Of a stretch of 64,000 nucleotides of DNA, positions 47,498 through 55,910 are shown in pieces; position 1 is the stretch's first letter; the number at the start of each line of letters is the position of its first letter. Location of the stretch: positions 1 to 64,000 of the forward strand of contig NZ_JAFCJJ010000019.1 of the NCBI RefSeq assembly GCF_018131015.1, given 5' to 3'. Source of the DNA: Bradyrhizobium diazoefficiens (lineage in GTDB: Bacteria; Pseudomonadota; Alphaproteobacteria; Rhizobiales; Xanthobacteraceae). Under the pieces are notes generated by a model. That model did not search any database. It was not told the DNA's origin and saw nothing but the letters and a program-made list of their open reading frames with translations. Both the position numbers and the translations under genes were made by a program.

Positions 47498-49822
47498 ATG
47501 GTTGCATCGGATGATCAGAGCAATACGAACACCGATTCAAGTGAGGGGAGCAACAAAGCACCTCAGGAGACGGAAACGCTCGGCGTGCTCTTGGTGCATG
47601 GTATTGGCTCCCAACGGAGAGGCGATACGCTTGTTCATTGCGCGACAGCCTTGCATAGCTGGTTGCGAGACTGGCTGAAGCCACGTTGGAATGAATATAG
47701 GCCGGTCGGTCTTGTAGACGTGAGCGTTGCTGAGGCAAAGGCGGATCGCCCCGCACAGGCGAGGATCATTTTTCGGCGCCGCGGCCATATACGCAACGTT
47801 TCGTGGCTCATCGTCGAGTCCTGCTGGTTCGAGACCTATCGCCGTCCGGGATTCTATGAGTTCATACGGTGGGCGCTTGGAGTGATTCCGGTTGCGATCA
47901 TCGTCCACCTTGTACCCAATTATCGGCGTTTGTGGGATGGGTTCGAAGCCTCTGTGCGCGCTCTAAAGTCAAGGACGCTATCAGAACGAGATTTTTTGCT
48001 CATCAAGCGTGATTTAGGACCGGCCGCCGCAGGCAAAACGATTCGAGACGTTGAGCAACGAGCTTTTCTGAGTTCGTACCAGTGGGGGCTACACCGGCGG
48101 CTCTTCGGCATGCATATCAAGCTGACGCTCTTGGTGAACGTGGGGATCGTGTTTCAGTTGCTGCTAATTGTCGTCGCGATTCTGGCTATCGTTCCCGGTA
48201 TCACTCGTTCTTTTGCAGGTTGGGTGCAAAGAAAGATCTCGGCAACTCTCGGCGATAGTTTCTTGTTTGTGACCAGTCCGATCACGAACGCTGCCATTCT
48301 CACTCGCGTCAGGAAGGACCTGGATTGGCTGTCGGCCCGATGCGAGCGCGTCGTGGTAATCGCGCACTCGCAGGGCGCTGCCGTTTCATACCAAGTCATC
48401 GAGCAGCAGTTCTTGGAAGGCCAGACCTTCCGCAAGATCCATGCGCTGGTCACCTATGGGTCCGGGCTGCGGAAACTCTTCGATCTTGAGACGAATGTGA
48501 AAGGTGGGCACCTACTCTTTTGGATCGTTGTCAGCGTCTGGTCAATCGTCATGGCAATATCGACGTCAGCTCTGATTGCGCTTTTTTTGGGAGGCATTAT
48601 TTCCTGGTGGTGGCTTCTAGCACTACCGCTCTTCGTAGAGCTCCAAATGCTTCCTTTGATTGGGCCAAAAGCGACTTTTCAGGATCCGGCAAGTCTACCA
48701 ATCCCCTGGTACGATCTCTATTCGTCGCACGATCCGGTTCCGAATGGCCCGATCGACGTTGTGCCGACTTCGCTTCAGCGTGGGGACACGGTCGGCGCAG
48801 CTTCTGAGCTTGATGTGACGGAATTCTATTCGCGGCAGCGCGAGGTCGTTAATCGGCGATCGGTCCTAAGCGACCACACTAGTTATTGGTCCAGCCGAGA
48901 CGATTTCGTCGAACGGGTTGCAGGTATCCTCGCCAAGATTAGTAAGATGCCGCAGATCATCTTGGATGAAGAGTGGATGAAGGTCTCGCGGAAACGGCGG
49001 CTTTGGCGCGTGACTTGGTTGAGCCGGTGCCGCGCGGTTACGGGGCTTGCCTGTCTTTCGATCCTCTTCTGGCCGCGGTCTATGCTTGAACCGGCCGCAA
49101 ACAGCGCGCGGGAACTGATCGCAGTCGCCGCAGCCAACCTTCCTGAAAGCCTTGCCGCCTGGACGCCAAGTGCGGCACGTGTGCCGGATCTCCTCTTGGG
49201 CGCGGGGGCGCTCGCGCTCGCCTCTTATCTTATGTTTCTCGTGGCTTTAGCGAACTGGGCTCTGTGGGAAAAACAGGAGCTGAGGCGGTTCTTTAGGCGC
49301 GAGCCTCATCCGTCGATAGGGGGCATGGGCTGGATATTCGCGCTGGGTTGGCTTGGCGTCCTCGTCTCGGCTCCGGCCTATACGTTGGCTTATGTGCATT
49401 CGGATTGGCGAAGCATTCTCGCTGTATTGTGGGCGCCGTTGATATTGGCTGTGTGGAGCATACGGATGATGTACAAGTCCGGCCATGGTCCCGGAACGCC
49501 GCTGGAGTGGGGTCGGATAGCGCTGGCACGCGCGGAAGCCGCCGTTGCCGACAACGACCGGGACCGCACCGAATCGCTGTGGGAAGCGGAGTGCTGCTTT
49601 GCCACCAGCCATAAATGGCTTGGGATGAAACATTCCGGCTCGGACGAATGGGTTCGTGCCGTTCTTGGTGAGACTTGGGCGGTTGAAGAACGTGCAAAGT
49701 TCGCCTCAACTTCGCGTGATAAAGCGCTCGAAATTTATAGGAGGGCAATTCAAGCGCTCAAGAGCGCGGGTCACGATCCCTCTGAAGTGCAATTGCGGGA
49801 GAAGCGGACATTACTCCGCTAG
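47498..49822 (+). CDS. Large membrane serine hydrolase with interrupted alpha/beta fold
   Basis: A 774-residue protein. Starts with oxyanion loop LLVHGIGSQ (34-37), then two membrane segments (about 123-140 and 209-233) before the nucleophile elbow VIAHSQGA with S291, two more helices (about 340-362 and 364-381), acid loop SSHDPVPN with D412, and His loop LSDHTSYWS with H460. Further membrane segments are at about 510-640, and the last 130 residues are helical and soluble (TPR-like in appearance). Codon and base use are visibly more AT-rich than in the surrounding DNA, so horizontal transfer is likely. An ATG at 47396 is an alternative start. Function unknown. Confidence 0.75.
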   Translation: MVASDDQSNTNTDSSEGSNKAPQETETLGVLLVHGIGSQRRGDTLVHCATALHSWLRDWLKPRWNEYRPVGLVDVSVAEAKADRPAQARIIFRRRGHIRNVSWLIVESCWFETYRRPGFYEFIRWALGVIPVAIIVHLVPNYRRLWDGFEASVRALKSRTLSERDFLLIKRDLGPAAAGKTIRDVEQRAFLSSYQWGLHRRLFGMHIKLTLLVNVGIVFQLLLIVVAILAIVPGITRSFAGWVQRKISATLGDSFLFVTSPITNAAILTRVRKDLDWLSARCERVVVIAHSQGAAVSYQVIEQQFLEGQTFRKIHALVTYGSGLRKLFDLETNVKGGHLLFWIVVSVWSIVMAISTSALIALFLGGIISWWWLLALPLFVELQMLPLIGPKATFQDPASLPIPWYDLYSSHDPVPNGPIDVVPTSLQRGDTVGAASELDVTEFYSRQREVVNRRSVLSDHTSYWSSRDDFVERVAGILAKISKMPQIILDEEWMKVSRKRRLWRVTWLSRCRAVTGLACLSILFWPRSMLEPAANSARELIAVAAANLPESLAAWTPSAARVPDLLLGAGALALASYLMFLVALANWALWEKQELRRFFRREPHPSIGGMGWIFALGWLGVLVSAPAYTLAYVHSDWRSILAVLWAPLILAVWSIRMMYKSGHGPGTPLEWGRIALARAEAAVADNDRDRTESLWEAECCFATSHKWLGMKHSGSDEWVRAVLGETWAVEERAKFASTSRDKALEIYRRAIQALKSAGHDPSEVQLREKRTLLR

Positions 49823-49843
49823 CCTGATGACGAGTACATCCGC

Positions 49844-50482
49844 CTAGGCCACGCAACGGCCGACCAGTTCCGGATGCGCGGCGCAGATGTGGTGCGCGCC
49901 GGCGTCCCTCAGCTCCGCCTCGCTTCCGTAGCCATAGAGCACGCCGATCGCGGTCATGCCGTTGGTCCTGGCGCCGACCACGTCGTGGCTGCGGTCGCCG
50001 ATCATGATTGCGCTACGCGGATCGACCTTTGCCTCGTCGAGCGCGTAACGGAGCAGGTCGCGCTTGTCGACGCGCGTGCCGTCGAGCTCGGAGCCGAACA
50101 CGCGTTCGAAATACGGCTTCAGGCCGAAATGCGCGACGATGCGGCTGGCGAAGACCGCGGGCTTGCTGGTCGCCACGAACATGCGCTCGCTCGTCGCAGC
50201 GAGCGAGGACAATGTTTCCGTAATGCCGGCATAGGCTTCGTTCTCGAACAGTCCGATATCGGCAAACCGCTCGCGATAGAGCACGAGCGCCCGGTCGGCG
50301 AGCGCGTCGGTTCCGGTGAGCTTCTTCAGGCTGGCATGCAGCGGCGGCCCGATGCACCAGGTCAGTTCGTCCTCGCTCGGCACGGCGACGCTCAGCCGCT
50401 CCAGCGCGTACTGGATCGAGCGGGTGATCCCGGGCTTCGGATTGGTCAGCGTGCCGTCGAGATCAAAATAGATTGTAACCAT
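49844..50482 (-). CDS. HAD-family phosphatase (phosphoglycolate phosphatase-like)
   Basis: A 212-residue hydrolase. Motif I YFDLDGTLTN (nucleophile Asp near 7), a helical cap region (about 15-80), motif II VATSKP near 107, and motif IV MIGDRSHDVVGA near 162. The overall form resembles Gph/PGP-like phosphatases. The start at 50482 lies directly at the first motif; the longer frame overlaps the divergent transglycosylase gene. Substrate unknown. It converges with the large hydrolase gene. Confidence 0.88.
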   Translation of the reverse strand: MVTIYFDLDGTLTNPKPGITRSIQYALERLSVAVPSEDELTWCIGPPLHASLKKLTGTDALADRALVLYRERFADIGLFENEAYAGITETLSSLAATSERMFVATSKPAVFASRIVAHFGLKPYFERVFGSELDGTRVDKRDLLRYALDEAKVDPRSAIMIGDRSHDVVGARTNGMTAIGVLYGYGSEAELRDAGAHHICAAHPELVGRCVA

Positions 50483-50570
50483 CAGGGCGGACCGGCGTTG
50501 ATATCGTCGCCCGTTGCTAGTTGGCTGGGCCCTCAAGTCAAGGTCCGATTTGTCCGGTATTGTGGACGCC

Positions 50571-51521
50571 ATGCGTAGAGCCCGGGTTATTGCGGTGTCG
50601 TGCCTGGCCCTCGCGGCGTGGCCGGCACGTGGCCAGGAAGCCCCGAACCGGTTCGTGCATCCGAGCGTCGAGGAGCTCGCGATGCCGCCGGCGAAGCCCG
50701 AAAGTGCGCGCGAGAGCGACACGCGGGAGTCGATCTGCCTGATCATCGAGGCGGCGGCGCGCGACGCCAGCCTGCCGCTGGAGTTCTTCGCCCGTGTGAT
50801 CTGGCAGGAGAGCCGCTTTCAGTCCGATGCGGTCGGACCGGTGACGCGCAGCGGCGAGCGCGCGCAGGGGATTGCGCAGTTCATGCCGGGCACCGCGAGC
50901 GAGCGCGGGCTGCTCGATCCCTTCAACCCGGTGCAGGCCCTGCCGAAGTCGGCGGAATTTTTGGGCGAGTTGCGCAGCCAGTTCGGCAATCTCGGGCTCG
51001 CGGCGGCTGCCTACAATGCCGGTCCGCGGCGGGTGCAGGAATGGCTCGCCGGGACCGGTCCGATGCCGGAGCAGACCCGCAACTATGTCTATGCCATCAC
51101 CGGCGCGACCGTCGATGCCTGGGCCAAGGCCGGCGCGGGTAAGGGGCCGCCGAGTTCGCCGCCGACAAGCTGCCGCGACCTGATGGCGCTGCTGAAGCGC
51201 GCGCCGAACCCGTTCGTGGCCGAGCTGGAGCAGCATGTCGAACTTGCCGCCGCAAAGATCTGGGGCGTACAGCTTGCCGCCGGCTTCGACCGCAACAAGG
51301 CACTGGCGATGTATTCCCGCGCCGTCACGCATTTGAGCACGGTGATCGGCGGCCGCGATCCGAGCCTGCTGTCGTCAGTGGTCCGCAGCCGGGGCACGCA
51401 CGCCTTCTATCAGGTGCGGATCGGCGCCGACACGCGCAGCGAGGCCGACGATCTCTGCAACCGCATCCGCAAGGCGGGCGGGGCGTGCTTCGTGCTGAAG
51501 AACCGGGGCGTAAGCGGGTAG
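50571..51521 (+). CDS. Lytic transglycosylase with C-terminal SPOR domain
   Basis: A 316-residue periplasmic enzyme. Signal peptide (MRRARVIAVSCLALAAWPARG), an SLT domain (about 55-190) with catalytic E80 in VIWQESRFQS, AQGIAQFMPGTA and LAAAAYNAGPRRVQEWL motifs, and at the C-terminus a SPOR-type domain (HAFYQVRIGADTRSEADDLC ... CFVLKN). It cleaves the glycan between MurNAc and GlcNAc with formation of anhydro ends, and SPOR sends it to septal denuded peptidoglycan. It is divergent from the HAD gene. The ATG at 50571 gives the clean signal peptide. Confidence 0.9.
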   Translation: MRRARVIAVSCLALAAWPARGQEAPNRFVHPSVEELAMPPAKPESARESDTRESICLIIEAAARDASLPLEFFARVIWQESRFQSDAVGPVTRSGERAQGIAQFMPGTASERGLLDPFNPVQALPKSAEFLGELRSQFGNLGLAAAAYNAGPRRVQEWLAGTGPMPEQTRNYVYAITGATVDAWAKAGAGKGPPSSPPTSCRDLMALLKRAPNPFVAELEQHVELAAAKIWGVQLAAGFDRNKALAMYSRAVTHLSTVIGGRDPSLLSSVVRSRGTHAFYQVRIGADTRSEADDLCNRIRKAGGACFVLKNRGVSG

Positions 51522-51623
51522 GCGGCCGCGTGCGCATGCCAGCCCCGCCGCCCGCTTGCTTGACGTGAGGGGCCGCATTGACCGTTATGCGGGTGCGATT
51601 CCGCAACCTCAATCGGCCGTCCC

Positions 51624-52364
51624 GTGGCGCTTCCCCCGCTCGATTCACCGCAATGGCAAAGCCCCTGGCGCGCGTTTATCTGGGGGCTGCGCTCGATCAC
51701 GCAGACGATCCTCACGGTCGTGCTGTTCGTGACCTATCTTGGCATCGGCGCGCTCGCCCATGACACAAATTTCAGCCTGGCCTGGGCGCTCGCCTCGACG
51801 CTGTTCGTCTGGGCGGGACCGGCGCAGATCATCCTGATCACCACGCTCGGCTCGGGCGCGACCATCATCCAGTCCGCCATCGCGGTGACCGTCAGCGCGA
51901 TCCGCCTGTTTCCGATGGTGGTGTCGGTGCTGCCCTTGATGCGGACGCCGACGACGAAACGGCGCGAGCTGTTTTTCGCGGCTCATCTGACCGCCGTGAC
52001 GCTGTGGGTCGAGTGCCACCGCTTCCTTCCGCAAGTGCCGCGCGAGCGCCGCATCGCCTTCGTTCACGGGCTCGGCTTCGGCCTCGTCTCGGTGTGTCTC
52101 ACCGCCAACACGATCGGCTACTTCCTCGCCGCCAATCTCACGCAGACGCTGGGGGCCGCGATCCTGCTGCTGACGCCGCTGTCCTTCCTGTTCTCGACCG
52201 CGCGCAACAGCCGTGAGGTCGCCGACGTCGTCGCGCTCGTGCTCGGGGTTCTGCTCTATCCGCTGGCCGCGAAAATGAACTCGGGCCTCGACATCCTCGT
52301 CAGCGGCGTCGTGGCCGGCACCATCGCCTATGGCGTGCATTGGTGGCGGGAGGTGCGCGCATGA
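51624..52364 (+). CDS. azlC: AzlC-family branched-chain amino-acid exporter subunit
   Basis: A 246-residue inner-membrane protein with a start at GTG 51624. Multiple hydrophobic helices, with GLRSITQTILTVVLFVTYLGIGALAH and WALASTLFVWAGPAQ near the N-terminus typical of AzlC. It forms an exporter with AzlD for branched-chain amino acids. The start of the next gene overlaps its stop by four bases (ATGA), so translation is coupled. Confidence 0.88.
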   Translation: MALPPLDSPQWQSPWRAFIWGLRSITQTILTVVLFVTYLGIGALAHDTNFSLAWALASTLFVWAGPAQIILITTLGSGATIIQSAIAVTVSAIRLFPMVVSVLPLMRTPTTKRRELFFAAHLTAVTLWVECHRFLPQVPRERRIAFVHGLGFGLVSVCLTANTIGYFLAANLTQTLGAAILLLTPLSFLFSTARNSREVADVVALVLGVLLYPLAAKMNSGLDILVSGVVAGTIAYGVHWWREVRA

Positions 52365-52711
52365 GCTTTGCGCAGCTCATCGGGGACTGGCACGCGCTCG
52401 CCGTGCTGTTCGTTGCCGGCGTTATTCCCAACCAGATATGGCGCATGCTCGGCCTGTGGTTCGGCGGCGGCATCGACGAAGGCTCCGAGCTACTGGTCTG
52501 GGTGAGGGCGGTCGCGACCGCGATCCTCGCCGGCGTCATCGCCCAGATCGTGGTCGAGCCGCCGGGTGCGCTTGCCAGCGTGCCGGACCTCTTGCGCTAC
52601 GGCGCGGTAGCGGCCGGTCTCGTCGTCTTCCTGCTGACGCGCCGCTCGATCTTCGCGGGTGTGGTGACCGGCGAGGTCTTCATGCTGGCCGGCACGTGGT
52701 GGTTGGGCTAA
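52361..52711 (+). CDS. azlD: AzlD-family branched-chain amino-acid exporter subunit
   Basis: A 116-residue membrane protein with about four hydrophobic helices, the small partner of AzlC. It has a strong GGGAGG site at the end of azlC and its ATG overlaps the azlC stop. Residues VIPNQIWRMLGLWFGGG near 20-36 are typical of the family. It ends 32 bases before trmO. Confidence 0.87.
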   Translation: MSFAQLIGDWHALAVLFVAGVIPNQIWRMLGLWFGGGIDEGSELLVWVRAVATAILAGVIAQIVVEPPGALASVPDLLRYGAVAAGLVVFLLTRRSIFAGVVTGEVFMLAGTWWLG

Positions 52712-52743
52712 AACCCTTCGCGAAACAGCAAGGAACTGGAAAT

Positions 52744-53235
52744 ATGGTTCGCGAAAACGAGCTCCGCGAGGGTGAGGTCGCCATCGAGCTGCCGCCGACG
52801 CAGGATGCCGGCCTCGTCTTCATCGGCCGCATCCGCACGCCCTGGACCTCGCGGCTGGAGACGCCGCGGCAGGGCCGCGCGGACGGCCCGGTGTGCCGGC
52901 TCGAGATCTTCGAGCCGTTCGTGCCGGCGATCAAGGGCGTGGACTTCTACAGCAATCTGGAGGTGCTTTACTGGCTCGACCAGTCGCGCCGCGACATCGT
53001 GCTGCAAAGCCCGAAGAACAACGAGAAGACCCGCGGCACCTTCTCGCTGCGCTCGCCGGTCAGGCCCAATCCGATCGGCACCTCGATCGTCAAGCTGGTC
53101 GGCGTCGAGGGCAATACCATCCTGGTGCGCGGTCTCGATTGCCTCGACAACACGCCGCTGATCGACATCAAGCCCGACCGCTGCGAGTTCACGCCCCTGG
53201 CCGCGCCGCAGCCGGGGGATTTCGAGACGGAGTGA
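52744..53235 (+). CDS. trmO: tRNA (N6-threonylcarbamoyladenosine(37)-N6)-methyltransferase TrmO
   Basis: A 163-residue SAM-dependent methyltransferase (TsaA/TrmO fold, beta-barrel) that methylates t6A37 in some tRNAs to m6t6A. Visible signature: FIGRIRTPW near 26, LEIFEPFVPAIKGVDFYSNLEVLYW near 53, RGTFSLRSPVRPNPIGTSIVKL near 97 and a final DIKP motif. The ATG follows AAGGAACTGGAAAT. The gene lies immediately downstream of azlCD and may be in their operon. It converges with the HIT gene with three bases between the stops. Confidence 0.9.
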   Translation: MVRENELREGEVAIELPPTQDAGLVFIGRIRTPWTSRLETPRQGRADGPVCRLEIFEPFVPAIKGVDFYSNLEVLYWLDQSRRDIVLQSPKNNEKTRGTFSLRSPVRPNPIGTSIVKLVGVEGNTILVRGLDCLDNTPLIDIKPDRCEFTPLAAPQPGDFETE

Positions 53236-53238
53236 CGG

Positions 53239-53664
53239 TCAGGCCTTCAACGCCGCGATCAGCCTGGTTGCGTTCTCTTCCAGCACCTTGACGTCTTCCT
53301 TGCGGCTCGCGGGCGGCAGCATGGCCACGCCGTCGTGGCGCGGCATCACGTGCATGTGCAGGTGAAATACCACCTGACCGCCGGCGGGCTCGTTGAACTG
53401 CTGCACGGTGATGCCGTCGGCCTTGAACGCCTTCATCGCGGCGGAAGCGATCCTGTGTGCGCCGCGGGCGACATGGGCGTAGTCGTCGGGCTTGATGTCG
53501 AGGATGTTGCGGGCGGGCGCCTTGGGGATCACCAGGGTATGACCGGGCACTCGCGGCATGATGTCGAGAAAGGCGAAGACGTGCTCGTCTTCATAGACCT
53601 TGTGGCAGGGCAGCTCGCCGCGCAGGATTTTTGCGAAGATGTTGTTGCTGTCGTAGGCGGTCAT
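53239..53664 (-). CDS. HIT-family hydrolase
   Basis: A 141-residue nucleotide hydrolase or transferase of the histidine-triad family. The HxHxH motif HLHMHVMPRH has H101, H103 and H105; H105 would be the nucleophile. The N-terminal IFAKILRGELPCHKVYEDEHVFAFLD is that of HinT-like proteins (PKCI). It likely cleaves AMP-N or AMP-acyl bonds. It lies 49 bases downstream of the acyltransferase gene on the same strand. Confidence 0.92.
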   Translation of the reverse strand: MTAYDSNNIFAKILRGELPCHKVYEDEHVFAFLDIMPRVPGHTLVIPKAPARNILDIKPDDYAHVARGAHRIASAAMKAFKADGITVQQFNEPAGGQVVFHLHMHVMPRHDGVAMLPPASRKEDVKVLEENATRLIAALKA

Positions 53665-53713
53665 GGCGGCTCCCTCGGAATTTGCGCTTACTGTCACCAG
53701 CGGGATCAGGCCG

Positions 53714-54955
53714 TCAAGGCGCCTCGTCAATGGCTTTCCGGAACGGGCCGAGATCGGCAAGCTCCCGTCCGGCCTGCGCGACATAGGCGCGCTCGCGCTT
53801 GAGGTAATCGTCGATGGCGCGGCGCAGGCCCGGATCGGCGATGAAGTGGGCGGAGTGGGTGGTGCGTGGCAGGTAGCCGCGCGCGATCTTGTGCTCGCCC
53901 TGCGCACCGGCCTCGACATGGGTGAGCCCGTGCTTGATCGCAAAGTCGATCGCCTGATAGTAGCACACCTCGAAATGCAGGAACGGATGATGCTCGACCG
54001 CGCCCCAGTTGCGGCCGAACAGGGTGTCCGAGCCGATGAAGTTGATCGCGCCGGCAATCCAGCGGTTGTTGCGGCGGGCCATCACGAGCAGCACGTCCTC
54101 GCTCATGGTCTCGCCGATCAGCGCGAAGAATTCGCGCGTGAGATAGGGCCGGCCCCATTTGCGCGAGCCGGTCTCCATGTAGAAGTCGAAGAACGCATCC
54201 CAGGCGTCCTCGGTGAGGTCTTTTCCGGTGAGCCAGTGGATCGTGACGCCAGCCGCGAGCGCGTCGCGCCGCTCGCGCTTGATCGACTTGCGGTGGCGCG
54301 AGTTCAGCGTCGCCAGGAAATCGTCAAAACTGGCAAAACCCTGGTTGTGCCAGTGGAACTGCTGGTCGGTGCGTTGCAGGAAGCCGTGCCCGGCGAGCAG
54401 CTTCCATTCGGCTTCGCGCGCGAAGGTGACGTGCACGGAGGACGCCTTGCTGACCCCGCACAGCGCCACCAGCCCGCTCGCCAGCGCGTCCGCGATGCGC
54501 GCGTGATCGACGCCGTCGCGGATCAGCAGCCGCGGGCCCGTCGCCGGGGTGAAGGGAACCGAGACCTGCAGCTTCGGATAGTAGCGGCCGCCGGCGCGCT
54601 CATAGGCATCCGCCCAGCCGCGGTCGAAGACGTATTCGCCTTGCGAATGCGATTTGAGATAGCACGGCACGACCCCGGCGACGCGGCCATCGAGCCGGGC
54701 CACGAGATGCCGCGGTCCCCAGCCGGTGCGAATGGTCGCCGAACCCGATTTCTCGGCGGCGGAGAGAAAGGCGTGCGAGACGAAGGGGTTATAGGCAGGC
54801 TTTAAGAGCCCGGCGGAATCGCCTGAAAGCCCGACTGAGGTTCCCAAGCCATGCCCGTTGCAGGCCCTGCCGGGATTGGCGCAGGCGTCCCAATCCTCAG
54901 CGCCGATCTCGCCAATGGAAGGAACGGCCTCGAGCGTGATGTCGGATGATCCCAT
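53714..54955 (-). CDS. FemAB/GNAT-like N-acyltransferase (PF04339-type)
   Basis: A 413-residue protein of the peptidoglycan-recognition GNAT/FemAB family. It has two tandem GNAT-like lobes with SGSATIRTGWGPRHLVARLDGRVAGVVP near 65-95, KSIKRERRDAL near 215, and WIAGAINFIGSDTLFGRNWG near 310. Known members are conserved but poorly studied. No signal peptide. It is 205 bases downstream of the glycerophosphodiesterase gene and upstream of HIT. The ATG at 54955 follows GGGGGC. The upstream frame is part of a palindromic repeat. Confidence 0.82.
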   Translation of the reverse strand: MGSSDITLEAVPSIGEIGAEDWDACANPGRACNGHGLGTSVGLSGDSAGLLKPAYNPFVSHAFLSAAEKSGSATIRTGWGPRHLVARLDGRVAGVVPCYLKSHSQGEYVFDRGWADAYERAGGRYYPKLQVSVPFTPATGPRLLIRDGVDHARIADALASGLVALCGVSKASSVHVTFAREAEWKLLAGHGFLQRTDQQFHWHNQGFASFDDFLATLNSRHRKSIKRERRDALAAGVTIHWLTGKDLTEDAWDAFFDFYMETGSRKWGRPYLTREFFALIGETMSEDVLLVMARRNNRWIAGAINFIGSDTLFGRNWGAVEHHPFLHFEVCYYQAIDFAIKHGLTHVEAGAQGEHKIARGYLPRTTHSAHFIADPGLRRAIDDYLKRERAYVAQAGRELADLGPFRKAIDEAP

Positions 54956-55029
54956 TGCCCCCAAGATCGTGCATTGCAGCAGCGACTTCAAGGGGGCGGG
55001 AACATGGCTGTGCAGACCCATCCGCGAGT

Positions 55030-55147
55030 CGTCCTGGCGGAAGCCAGGACCCATTACCCCGCGAGAAGTTGTGGTGCAGCGCCGCCAACCACCAGTCTTC
55101 GCGCCAACTGCGCTCGGTGGCTATGGGTCCTGGCTTTCGCCAGGACG
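55030..55147. repeat. Inverted repeat (25-bp arms, one mismatch)
   Basis: Left arm 55030-55054 and right arm 55123-55147 pair with one mismatch, with a 68-base interior. The arms translate to GFRQDD-like peptides, found in many Bradyrhizobium intergenic repeats. It sits between the glycerophosphodiesterase and the acyltransferase genes, both on the minus strand. Confidence 0.82.
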
Positions 55148-55159
55148 ACGGTGGGTGCG

Positions 55160-55906
55160 TTACGGCACGAACCCCTCAAAGATCATCTGGTCCGCATATT
55201 GGCCGACGCGGATGCGCTGCTCCGCGGTGCGCACGGTCCAGCCGAGCAGGGCGCAGCCGAACACATTGCGGGCGATCCAGGGCGCGGGCGCCGGCAAATG
55301 GTCGACCTTGAAGGCGACGAAATGCGGCTGGGTCTGCAAGCCGTGGCGCAGGTACAGCATGCTATCGCGCTGGTCCTGCGTCAGGTAGTTCCAATACTCG
55401 TCCTCATAGCTCCGCTGTGCGACGATGCCGCGCGGGCGGTTGGGCAACAGCTCGCGCAGGGCCACCACCTGGTCGGGATCGAAGGACATACCGACTGCGG
55501 GGCCCTGATAGGACGCCAGCACCTCGGCCATCCGCATCACCAGCTTGCGGTCGCCGTCAAAATGGCTCTTCACCTCGATCACCAGCGGCACGCGGCCGGC
55601 GACGATGTTGCAGAGGTCGGACAGCGACATCATCCGCTCGTCGGTATCCTTGAACCGGACCGCCTTCAGCTCCGCGGCGGTCTTGCCGACGACGTCGCCG
55701 GTGGCGTCGGTGAGGCGGCCGAGGGCATGGTCGTGGTGCACCATGGCCTCGCCGTCGGCGGAGAGCTGGATGTCGACCTCGATCGAGAAATTGCCGGCGA
55801 CCGCGGCCTGCACCGCGCCCGGCATGTTCTCCACGATGCCGCGCGAGATGTCATGCAGGCCGCGATGGGCGACCGGCCGGGCCGTGAGCCAATCTGGAGC
55901 GCGCAT
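55160..55906 (-). CDS. Glycerophosphodiester phosphodiesterase
   Basis: A 248-residue GDPD-type TIM-barrel enzyme. Signature: PVAHRGLHD near 12 (His and Arg of the active site), SIEVDIQLSADGEAMVHHD near 41 (Glu, Asp, His) and IVAQRSY near 165. It hydrolyses glycerophosphodiesters to glycerol-3-phosphate and alcohol. No signal peptide, so it is cytoplasmic. The ATG at 55906 is four bases downstream of the ridA stop, so it is in operon with ridA. Confidence 0.9.
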   Translation of the reverse strand: MRAPDWLTARPVAHRGLHDISRGIVENMPGAVQAAVAGNFSIEVDIQLSADGEAMVHHDHALGRLTDATGDVVGKTAAELKAVRFKDTDERMMSLSDLCNIVAGRVPLVIEVKSHFDGDRKLVMRMAEVLASYQGPAVGMSFDPDQVVALRELLPNRPRGIVAQRSYEDEYWNYLTQDQRDSMLYLRHGLQTQPHFVAFKVDHLPAPAPWIARNVFGCALLGWTVRTAEQRIRVGQYADQMIFEGFVP

Positions 55907-55910
55907 TGCG

